This document shows positions 1 to 7,630 of a stretch of DNA of 18,840 nucleotides, piece by piece. Both the position numbers and the translations under genes were made by a program. This stretch comes from Polyrhizophydium stewartii (taxonomy: Eukaryota > Chytridiomycota > Chytridiomycetes > Rhizophydiales), in assembly GCA_027604665.1 (NCBI GenBank), contig JADGIZ010000230.1, forward strand, positions 1 through 18,840, read 5' to 3'. Each line of letters opens with the position of its first letter. The stretch's first letter is position 1. The notes below the pieces were generated by a model that was given only the letters and a program-made list of their open reading frames with translations, was not told the DNA's origin and searched no databases.

Positions 1-336
1 ATGTCGAGAGCACCGCGGGCGGGTCAGCGTCGGAAGCCACAGCGGCGACGAGGCACGATTGCGGGGTGGGGCGGCGGCGGCGACTCAGGCGCAGGCGCAG
101 GCACCGGCCGGCGCGCCAGTGGCGGCTGCGCGGGCAGCTGCGGCGGTAGCAGCAGCGCAGGGCTGCGCCGCGCGGCATGTGGGCGTGGGGCTGCGGCGGG
201 CGGCGTGGCCGAACCCTGCGGCGCCAGCACGCCCACAATCTGGCGGCGCGGCGTCTTTGCGACAAGGCGGGCCGGGACCGGCTCGGACTCGAGCGGCAGC
301 AGGGGCGGCGGCGGCTGCGCGGCGGCGGCGACGCAC
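1..336 (-). other. Long intron of SEC23 reaching the window edge
   Basis: The minus strand is open in several frames here but reads as proline/alanine-rich low complexity with no similarity to Sec23. It starts with a GTGCGT donor at 336. A CTGAC branch-like motif lies near positions 18-24, so the acceptor may be just beyond position 1. At 336 nt or more it would be much longer than the other introns in the window (52-146 nt). The alternative is a divergent or misassembled coding segment. Confidence 0.5.
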
Positions 337-617
337 CAGCACGGGTTGAGGATGCCGCGGCAGGTCTTGCAGGTCACGGGCTCGCAGCGGAAGGCCTGGA
401 AGCCCTCGCGCTCCTTGAGCGGCGTGTACATGGCGCCGATCGGCACGACCATGCGGGTCGCCTCGATACGCGACGTCGGCCATGCGTTCCACGACAGGCG
501 CACGCCGTTGGCGTCCTGCAGTCGGCGGAAGCAGCGGCGTCAGCAGCGGCCGGCGAGCAGCGGGCGGGCGGGCAGCCGCCGGAGCGGGCCGCGCACCTCG
601 ATCTCCTCGAACGACAT
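1..617 (-). CDS. SEC23: SEC23, COPII coat GTPase-activating subunit (5' part only, continues past the left edge)
   Basis: Sec23 is the Sar1 GTPase-activating half of the Sec23/24 inner COPII coat, which buds vesicles from the ER. Exon 1 is 617-597 and encodes MSFEEIE. Intron 1 is 596-516 (GTGCGC donor, CTGCAG acceptor, phase 0). Exon 2 is 515-337 and carries the family N-terminus: [20 protein letters not shown], then YTPLKER, then the start of the zinc finger, [10 protein letters not shown]. The next donor is probably GTGCGT at 336. It leaves the bases TG at the exon end, so a following exon beginning with C or T would complete a cysteine codon where the family has its third zinc ligand. No exon matching the rest of the finger is visible in 1-335, so that stretch is read as intron and the gene continues outside. 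Only about 66 of the family's roughly 760 residues are present. The family assignment is strong; the exon 2 end is inferred. Confidence 0.85.
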
Positions 618-708
618 TTGGCGAAAGCCTTTGAGCAGCGCAGCGCCGCGTCCATGTCCGCGCACATTGCATGGCGCGCATGGGCTTTGCCCCGCCCCCG
701 TGCACGCC
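618..708. promoter_or_regulatory. Bidirectional promoter region, SEC23 / GNAT acetyltransferase
   Basis: Only 91 bp separate the two divergent start codons (617 minus, 709 plus). Both 5' UTRs and core promoters must lie here or overlap the coding ends. I see no TATA box. The assignment rests on gene geometry alone. Confidence 0.45.
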
Positions 709-1387
709 ATGGCCGACGCCCGCCCGCCGCTGGGCCCGATCACGTTCGCGCTGCTGCCCGCCGACGACGTCGCCGAGGCGTACAGGCTCGAGTCGCTCGG
801 GTGCGTGCGCCGCCCACTCGCTGCACCGCCTGCTGCCGCTGACGGCTCTGCGGCGCAGATACCCCGCCGACGAAGCCGCCTCGCACGAGCAGCTCGTCTT
901 CCGCCAGGCCAGTGCGCCGCACCTGTTCATCGGCGCCTATGCCAGCGTCGGCGACGTGCCGCGCCGCCTCGTCGGCTTCATCGTCGCCACCGCGACCGCC
1001 GGCGACCGCCTGACGGCCGCCTCGATGAAGGCGCACGACCCGGTCGGCACCACCATCTGCATCCACTCGGTCTGCGTCGCCCCGGACCTGCGCCGCCGCG
1101 GCATCGCGCTGGCCATGCTGCGGCACTACGTGCGCTACCTGCGCGGCCTCGCCCGCGGTGAGTCGCCCGCGCAGGCGCTCGCCGCCGCCGCCGCCACCGA
1201 GTCTGCGTCCGAGCCGCACCGGGACTCGACCGCATCGGACAAGCCGGTCACGGCTCCCCGCGTCGCCACTCTCGCCGCCAAGCAGCACCTCGTCACGCTG
1301 TACGAGCAGGCGGGCTTCTCGGTGCTCGGCGAGTCTGCCCTCGTGCACGGCGCAGACAAGTGGATCGAGCTGTCGCTCGTCCTGTGA
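709..1387 (+). CDS. GNAT-family N-acetyltransferase, arylalkylamine (AANAT/PAA1-like) type
   Basis: This is a predicted acetyl-CoA-dependent acetyltransferase. Family members related to AANAT and yeast Paa1 acetylate serotonin-like arylalkylamines and polyamines. The exons are 709-800 and 859-1387. The 58-nt intron 801-858 (GTGCGT...GCGCAG) joins LESLG to YPADEAAS, restoring the family's ES-GYPADEAAS block. The protein is 206 residues. Visible landmarks are CIHSVCV (about 98-104), the acetyl-CoA pyrophosphate loop LRRRGIA (about 107-113), and the C-terminal LYEQAGF (178-184) followed by a VHG motif. An alanine/serine-rich insert of about 35 residues, encoded at roughly 1158-1260, separates the loop from the C-terminal strand. 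It begins with a GTGAGT that looks like a donor, but no acceptor of matching phase was found, so I read it as exonic. The ATG at 709 begins the homologous region and lies just downstream of the SEC23 promoter. The substrate cannot be read from the sequence. Confidence 0.85.
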
Positions 1388-1544
1388 GCCCTACGGGTGT
1401 TCTTAGTCCGGAATGCACAAGATCCATCAAGAACCAGTCGAGATATAGTTTAAATATCTCAATAAGGAAAGGCGAACGGGTGGTTGGAGAAAAGAGGCAG
1501 ACAGAGCAGGGGAAAGGATACAGAGGCAGCGGCAGCGAGGTAAA
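1388..1544. other. Convergent 3' intergenic spacer with AT-rich hairpin
   Basis: This 157-bp spacer lies between the acetyltransferase and TIM17 stops. It is noticeably richer in A/T than its surroundings. It holds a perfect 7-bp inverted repeat (GAGATAT at 1440-1446, ATATCTC at 1454-1460, 7-nt loop AGTTTAA), followed by AATAAGG at 1461. This could serve 3'-end formation for one or both genes. Confidence 0.5.
1440..1460. terminator. AT-rich inverted repeat, possible 3'-processing element
   Basis: A 7-bp perfect stem with a 7-nt loop is seen directly, followed by an AATAAG-like poly(A)-signal variant. The role in termination or polyadenylation is inferred from its place between two converging genes. 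Confidence 0.35.
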
Positions 1545-2213
1545 TCACGCCGAGCTTTGACGTCCCCGCAAGAGACCGCCCTGGAAGCCGAGCAGGCCTG
1601 GAACGCCAGCGGGCTGCGGCTGCGCGGACGGCGCCGAGTATGCAGGAGCCGGGTCGGCGGCGAGCACAGGGCTCGCGGCCGCCAGCTGCGCCTGCTCCTG
1701 CTGCTTCTGCTTGAGCTTCTGCTCCTCGCGCTGCTTCTTGAGCTGCTCGGGCGAGATGGGCGGCTGCGGGTCGTACGCCGCAGCGCTGGCCCGGGTCAGT
1801 GCGTGGCCAAGACCCTCCATGACAGCGAGGATCACGGCGCCCATGCCGGCCGAGATGGCCATGACCTTGGGGCCCGACCGCACCGCGAGCACGGCGCCCG
1901 TCGCCGCGCCGGCCATGATGCGGTTCCAGCCGTCCTCCTTGTCGCGGGTGTGCACGATCGCGCAGTCAAAGGCGTTGAACAGGCCCGACCACACCGCGAA
2001 GCTGCCGCCCGCAATCGGCGCGCGCGCCTTGATCGAGCTGATGGCCGACCTCCAGCGGTCCTCGTACGGTGCGTTGCGGTAGCCCTTGAAGCCGTGCCAG
2101 AACGTGCCGCCGATGGCGCCCATAGCGAAGCCGATGCCGACGTCGCTGACGATGTTATACGGGCATGGGTCGCGGGTGTGGTCCGCGGTGTGGGTAGCCT
2201 CGCCGTTTGCCAT
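1545..2213 (-). CDS. TIM17: TIM17, channel subunit of the TIM23 presequence translocase
   Basis: Tim17 is a four-helix inner mitochondrial membrane protein that, with Tim23, imports presequence-bearing proteins. The 222-residue reading frame is intronless. It shows the family signature RDPCPYNIVSD (14-24), a glycine-rich first helix GFAMGAIGG (28-36), HGFKGYRNAP (40-49), SSIKARAPIAGGSFAVWSGL (59-78), FDCA (82-85), KEDGWNRIMAG (92-102) and a final glycine-rich helix ending MEG (132-134). Cys17 and Cys84 sit where the conserved disulfide-forming pair of the family lies. The family core ends near residue 140. A 75-80-residue tail follows, rich in K/Q/E and then A/P, unlike the short tail of yeast Tim17 (about 158 aa in total). 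The ATG at 2213 was chosen because it lies directly before the conserved N-terminus. The open frame extends to 2648, but upstream of 2213 it is low-complexity and overlaps the divergent neighbour. Assignment is firm. Confidence 0.93.
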   Translation of the reverse strand: MANGEATHTADHTRDPCPYNIVSDVGIGFAMGAIGGTFWHGFKGYRNAPYEDRWRSAISSIKARAPIAGGSFAVWSGLFNAFDCAIVHTRDKEDGWNRIMAGAATGAVLAVRSGPKVMAISAGMGAVILAVMEGLGHALTRASAAAYDPQPPISPEQLKKQREEQKLKQKQQEQAQLAAASPVLAADPAPAYSAPSAQPQPAGVPGLLGFQGGLLRGRQSSA

Positions 2214-2372
2214 TGTGTGGGCTGTGTGTGGTGTTTCTGGAGCGTACGTGGGGGGGGCGGTTGCCTTGCGTGAGGGGGCTGGCGAGCTGGCGCGCTGGCT
2301 GACCGGCAGGCTCTGGGTGTCCGCTCGGCCGGGCGGGGTTGCTGTGATCGCGGGCGACCTTTTTTTTCGGCG
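2214..2372. promoter_or_regulatory. Bidirectional promoter region, TIM17 / class IV aminotransferase-like gene
   Basis: The 159 bp between the divergent ATGs at 2213 (minus) and 2373 (plus) contain a G-run near 2250-2258 and an uninterrupted T-run at about 2360-2367, just upstream of the plus-strand start. Promoter function is inferred from position. Confidence 0.45.
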
Positions 2373-3708
2373 ATGCCGACTGCCTGTGCTGCCCGGCTGA
2401 CTGTCGGTGACGGCCCGACGGCGGCGGCCACTGCGGCCCCGGCGGCTGCGGGAAGCGCGGGGTCGCCGCTCGGCGCCGCCCGCATCGAGGCAGTTCCCTA
2501 CACCCGCGGCATGCGCCAGTTCCTGCTCGACCATCCGCCCGGTGCGCAGGCCGTCGGCCGTCACGCCACCGGCGTTCAGCCAGTCTGACTTTCGCCGGCT
2601 CGCAGGCGCATACTCGCTGCTCGCCACCCGCGGGCGGGACCGCCGCATCGTGCAGCTCGACGACCACGTTGCGCGCCTCGCCGAGTCGGCGGCGCTGCTC
2701 AGCTTCGAGCCGCAGTCCCCCGATCACGGCGAGACGGCCGCCGTCGCCGCAGCCATGCAGCCCGCGCGAGATCCGGCCACCCTCAGGCCGCTTGTGGTCT
2801 CCATCGTGCGGGCGGTGCTCGCCGACTACGCCGCCCTCGGCATCGCCGGCGACGCCAAGATCGTCGTGCTCGTCACCCTGTCTGAGAGCAAGGTTTGAAT
2901 GCACGCACCGGCTTGCATATCTGCGTGCACAGGCTTATAACCGCCGCCAGTCGCTGCTCATCGCTGCCCACTGCGATGCCCTCGCGCCGATCGACCTCGC
3001 TCGCACGTGCTCCGTTGCTGTCTTTGGCCGCCCGCGCCAGATCCCGCATGCAAAGGCAACTGCGTGGATCTCGTGAGTGTCATGTGGGCTGCCTTGAGGT
3101 GTGCTGCTCGCGTCGGCTGAACCCGGCACTGCAGCGATCGCAGGTACATTGAGCAGCAGCGGCCCGATGGATGCACCGAGAGCATTCTCGTCGACGAGCG
3201 TGGCCTGCTGCTTGAGGGCACAACAACCAACTTTGCTGTTCTGAAGACGGACCACGACGGCACACCCGTGCTCATCACTGCGCCGCTCGACCGCATCCTG
3301 CGCGGGACGGTGCTCAAAATGATGCAACGCGCGTGCCAGAACCTCGCCGTGCGCTTTCGCTTTGAGTATCCCTCGATTGATAGTGTCTCTGGCTGGCGCG
3401 CGGCGTGTGTCATGAGTGAGCGTGCTGCTTGGATCCGCGGCTTGTGGCGTGAGCTGACTTTCAGATAAACCAAGACGCCGCCAGAGTCGCGTCTCCCGTG
3501 GACAGGCTGGTTGTCGCGAGGTACGAAGCTGCTTTGTCTGCTTGCATCGCAATCGCAAGCGCTGACACTGATCGAATATTTGACTTTCCTCCATCACATG
3601 CTCAGCAGCGGCGTAGTTGTATCTCTCAACCCGGCCGACCCCCTGCTTCTGCAGATTGCCCGCGAGACCCTGCGTTTGATGGACGAATCCGCGGTGCCAT
3701 GTGAATAG
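2373..3708 (+). CDS. Class IV aminotransferase / aminodeoxychorismate-lyase-like PLP protein, 6 exons
   Basis: This is a fold-type IV PLP enzyme-like protein (branched-chain/D-amino-acid aminotransferase and ADC-lyase superfamily). It resembles a widespread fungal and plant subfamily whose reaction is not established. Inferred exons are 2373-2541, 2606-2892, 2951-3072, 3144-3415, 3475-3520 and 3606-3708, giving 332 residues with all phases consistent. Landmarks are IEAVPYTRGMRQFLL then HPPG-AYSLLATR across intron 1; RIVQLDDHVARLAES; IPHAKATAW, where Lys187 is the candidate PLP lysine; ILVDERGLLLEGTTTNF, where Glu217 should pair with the PLP ring nitrogen; and DRILRGTV (R246-G247-T248). The short exon 3475-3520 encodes the AARVASPVD segment, equivalent to the family's TSTSR-LP block. 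The acceptor of intron 2 is ambiguous: 2932 and 2950 both keep frame. I prefer 2950 because it gives a 58-nt intron and a better family fit. The substrate is unknown. Confidence 0.83.
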
Positions 3709-3746
3709 AGTAAAGCCGGTCAAAAACGGATCGGCGGAGACTTTTG

Positions 3747-5920
3747 ATGTTCTCGCCAACAGCGAGCATGCGCGCCGATTCGCATGCCCTGCTGTCGCAA
3801 AAGAAGCACATCTTGTCCCGCCTCAACGACAGGATCCGCTCCGAGACCAGCGTCGCTGCGATGGCCGACGCCGCGACGCCGTGGTACGCCTACGTGGAGC
3901 CGGATGTGCGCGATGTGCGCTCGACCGGCGGCGCACGTGTCGCCGTCGCGGACCCGCACGACGCAACTTCCGGGACGAGTCTCGACCGCCGGCGCAGCAC
4001 GCTTGACGCGTTGCGACGCAGGCAGGCAACTCGCGAACAGAGCGCGGCCGCGGCAGGCACCCCGGCGACCCACGCTGCTCATCACGGCATTGGCGGCGAC
4101 CACGGCAGCGGCGGCGGCGGGGGAAGCAGCTCGACTGACGCATACGATGCCGCGTCCACGCCGTCGCTCGGGGCGCACCCGCAGGATTCGCGCGATCAGT
4201 ACATCCGCCGCTTACGGCAGCGCATCAGCGACATGAAGTCAGCGCAGACGCCGCACGGCCGCGCCGCTGTCGCCAGCCAGCCCGACCGAGATGCCAGGGC
4301 GGCCGACAGCGCGATGGTCCAGTCGGTGATGATGATGCACCGCGCAAACTCGGACTCGCAGCGCTCGCTGCACGATGCATCTGCAAGCGGCCAGTTTGGC
4401 GGACACGCTGCCGGCATGGCGTGCGACGCCGAAACGGCTGAAGAGCGGATGTCTGCCGGACCGGACGCAATGCCGAATGGATTCCAGCGCAGGCGCAGCG
4501 TGCGCTTTGCGGCAGAGACGACCGCCGCACCTGCGACCTCGCACCGCGATCGTGCGATTATGAACGCCCGCAGGCATCTGGCCGCCAAGCGCGAAAAGTA
4601 CCTCTCGCCAATGCCCGACTCGGCCGGCACGCGCGTCGACGAGGTGCCGTGGATCATCGGTCCCGGCGGATCGGGAGCGGCTCTCAAGGGGACGCTTCCT
4701 GTGAAACAATCGCCTCCAAATCAGCGTCTGGGCCGCTCCTCCAGCGTGTCCGGCAACAACAGTGCCGGATCAGATGAGCAGCTGGGCGTTAGGACCAGCA
4801 GCACAGCGACATTGCAACCCAATCCGAGCGGCAGATCAAGCATGAGCGACATCATCAGCGAGATTCTCGGCGTTCCGATTGCCACCGGGCGAGTGCGCGG
4901 CATGTTCGCCAAGTCTACTGCCTCAAAGCTTGGCGGCAGACGGGCATCGCAGTCGGTGTTGTCGCGCCAGACAGCCGAGGTGCACCGCGACGGGCGTATT
5001 CAGCGATCAGTAACATACGGCGGCTCCTCACTACACACCGAGCGACCCCGGCTTCCCGATCGCACACGCCGAGGCGATGCGTTTCTCGAGGTTCGCTCGA
5101 GTTGGAGCCCACAAAAGGAAGCCACTCCGTCCAATCCGTCTTCCACAGCAGGTCCGGCCGTCTCGAATGGCAATCGACATGCGCAGCCCAGGGCCGTCGC
5201 CGCACCCCAGGCGCCTGGACTCCGAGCGAAGGCGCCAATCACCGCACGAAAGTCATCGATACCGCCGCCCACCAGTGACACTGCCCGCCGCGACTCGATC
5301 TCGGACGAGGACGAACCAGCCAAGCCCCGCACGCTCTACCCGTCAAACTCGCAGCTCCTGCCCGAGTCCGAAGACGTCGGGCCGATGGAGCCGTGCCCGC
5401 ACTGCCAGCGCACGTTCCGCGCCGACAGGCTCGAGCGGCACACGATCGCATGCGCCAAGATCTCCCAAGGCGCCAAGCGGCGCAAGACGTTTGACCCAGC
5501 CAAGATGCGGGCCAAGGGCACAGAAATAGAGCAGTACGACCGCTCGAGACGCCGCAGCGAGCGCGGTGCCAACCACAGCAACCAATTGCAAGCAAGCTCC
5601 GAGCAGCAGAGCAAGCCAGACTGGCGATCAAAGCACGGTGAGTCCTCGGCTCGCGGTGTATTGCCGCGAGGCTCTAGACGGCTGCTAACGGTTCTGCAGA
5701 ACAACTGATCCAGTCGCTTCGCGAAGCTCGCAAGGTCAGCAGGTTTCTTGCGCAAGGCGGCAAGGCCTCGGACCTGCCGCCGCCAGTGCCTGTCGAGAAC
5801 ACGGGCAAGCCATGCCCATTCTGCGGCCGCAAGTTTGCCGTGGCATCGTGGGAGCGGCACACGGGGATCTGTGCCAACCTCAAACACGGCCCGCCGCGAA
5901 GGGTTTCCAGACCTGCATGA
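3747..5920 (+). CDS. C2HC-type zinc-finger protein, ZC2HC1-like, two fingers
   Basis: The exons are 3747-5637 and 5700-5920. The 62-nt intron 5638-5699 has a GTGAGT donor, a GCTAAC branch site and a CTGCAG acceptor, phase 1. The protein is 703 residues, mostly disordered and rich in S/R/A. Two matching C2HC fingers lie near the C-terminus: CPHC-x11-H-x3-C starting at residue 550 and CPFC-x11-H-x3-C starting at residue 669, the second encoded wholly by exon 2. A basic segment (GAKRRKTFDPAKMRAKGTE) follows finger 1, as is typical of ZC2HC1/FAM164 proteins, whose molecular role is poorly known. The N-terminus has HILSRLNDRIRSE and a YAYVEPDVRDVRS segment. The start at 3747 is only 38 bp after the upstream stop codon. 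ATGs at 3768 and 3861 are alternatives, the latter just before the more structured segment. No function beyond zinc binding can be claimed. Confidence 0.85.
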
Positions 5921-6013
5921 TATCGGCATTCACGCGAATAGGCGGGGGGAGAGGGTTGTGTGCATATCTGTATTCCTGAATATCGAGATCAAACGAAGCT
6001 CGGCGCAATATCT
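5921..6013. other. Convergent 3' spacer, ZC2HC1-like / RAD51C
   Basis: Only 93 bp separate the two stop codons, so the 3' UTRs almost certainly overlap. No clear hairpin or canonical AATAAA is seen. Confidence 0.5.
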
Positions 6014-7545
6014 TTACATTTCCTGGTCGCGGATGCCATCGGCCTGCAGCGGCGCGTCAGACGCGGGGGACGCAGGCCCATGCGAGGATGCGGGAGAGCG
6101 CTTACAGAGACTGCATACGGCACGATCGAGTCCTCAGCGTTGGGCGACTTGCACAGCCATGCATGCCGATAGCCCTGGTGCCACAGCAGGATCACCCGAT
6201 TGGTGCATGCGTGTGCCCACGACTCGCCTGTGCGAGACGTCAGCATTCGGTCGTGCTCAGGTGCATAATGCAAACGCACCAAGAGCGGGAACCATCAGCG
6301 CCGTCTCCTCGTCCGTCCCCTTGCCGACAATCTTGGTCGTCATCTGGTTGGTGATCACAATCTGGCGCGAAGGGTCAGCCGCGGAACACACAACTGTCTC
6401 ACGGCCAGAGCGCCGCGCACGTACCGCGATGTCGTGGATCTCTGCGACGTGTCTTAACGTCTGAGCCATGCCCGTCAGCATGCGCGAACGCATCGCAATG
6501 TCGCGGTATGTGTGCCGAAAGTGCAGCGCGATGCTGTCAATCACAATCAGGCGCAGCCTCGGCGTCATGCGGATGTGGTCCTCAATGCCGTTGATGACGT
6601 CAATCTGCTCCTGCTGCGAGAAGACGCGCAGGATCTTGACGTTGTTCAGCACCCTCCACAGGTCCAGCCGTGCCTCGCTGTCCTCGGCAAGGCAGCTGTT
6701 GCAGATGGCGACGGTCGCCTGCGCAATGTCCTGGAAGCGCTCTGCGGAAAAACTGCCCTCGGTGTCTGCACGCCCGATCAGCGGGCCGAGGCCAGCGACG
6801 CACGCTGCTTGGTCGTCTGGCGTGCAGCCTGGACTCACCGATGAACAAGGCGGCGCCGCCGAGGCCCTGCAGCTCCGTGGGGATCTGCACGTTGGCGCAC
6901 AGCTGCATGCTGGCGTGTCCGGCCGTCCAGACACGGAGCAGAAGGCGGCAAGCAGCGTCGGAGGAGACAACGGGAATGAGCCGGACGTGCATGCGCAAGC
7001 GGCGCCTCACGAGTGCACATATTGCTGTAGAAGCACTCGGTTCCTGGGCACGTACCACAGCTGCGTCTTGCCGATGCCGGCCATCCCGCAGATCTCGGTG
7101 ACCTTGCCGGTCGGGATGCCCTGCTCGCCGGGAAGCATCTCATCGATGCGCCTGCAGAAGGTGACGATGCCCGGCCGTTGCCGCTCGAGCTCTAAGGCCT
7201 CGAGTGCCGAAACCGAAACGGCCGGCGCTCGTGCTGCCAGCCGTCCAGGCAGCGCCGCCGCACGACGGCGGACACCAGCCCAATGTCGTCGACCAAGTCG
7301 GCGGCAGGCACCAGGCGTCAGCGCACACCGGACGCGGGCATCGGCACCGGCTCTGCCGATGCAGCCATGTCGCTCTTGGATGGAGCCGCACGGCTGGCGC
7401 TGCCCAAGCCCCCATGCCACGCCGGTGCTGGACTGCCGCCGACTGGGACCCCCACCTCGCGCCGAGCCGCCGCCAGCGAGCATGCTCCGAGATTGGCAAA
7501 GTGCGTCGACACACACAAGGGCCGGGGACGGCCGAGACATGCCAT
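6014..7545 (-). CDS. RAD51C: RAD51C, RecA-family recombinase paralogue, 7 exons
   Basis: RAD51C is a nuclear RAD51 paralogue that supports RAD51 filament assembly and Holliday-junction processing in homologous recombination. Inferred exons on the minus strand are 7545-7329, 7233-7056, 6909-6839, 6765-6425, 6361-6280, 6227-6106 and 6043-6014, giving 346 residues with all phases agreeing. Landmarks in order are VTFCRRIDEMLPG; Walker A GMAGIGKT (122-129); QLCMQLCANVQIP across intron 2; ALFI-DTEGSF across intron 3; Walker B LRLIVID (226-232) followed by SIALHFRHTYRD; VITNQMTTKI across intron 4; MVPALG-ESWAHACTNRV across intron 5; and the C-terminus YAVSADGIRDQEM across intron 6. VPALGESW and the FRH block favour RAD51C over XRCC3 or RAD51. 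Exon 1 is the least certain: its sequence lacks a recognisable helix-hairpin-helix domain, and ATG 7368 in the same frame would give 287 residues. Intron 2 (7055-6910, 146 nt) is long for this window. Confidence 0.88.
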
Positions 7546-7630
7546 GCACCCGCGCGCACGCAGGCGTCGCTGACGCACGGCCGCACAGGCTGCCCAGCAC
7601 CCGGTCGCCGTGCTCCCATCGGCCGGCCCC
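7546..7630. promoter_or_regulatory. Bidirectional promoter region, RAD51C / GRIP golgin
   Basis: About 85 bp lie between the proposed ATGs at 7545 (minus) and 7631 (plus). If RAD51C starts at 7368 instead, the gap is 262 bp. No TATA box or recognisable binding site was found. Confidence 0.4.

Noticed and set aside
1..1161. Long plus-strand open frame covering the window start through the acetyltransferase
   Set aside because: It is antisense to the clear SEC23 exons and low-complexity. Only its 709-800 part is real, as exon 1 of the acetyltransferase.
2214..2648. N-terminal extension of TIM17 up to an ATG at 2648
   Set aside because: It is Arg/Pro-rich, lacks any family match and overlaps exons 1-2 of the divergent gene. 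The conserved Tim17 N-terminus follows directly after the ATG at 2213.
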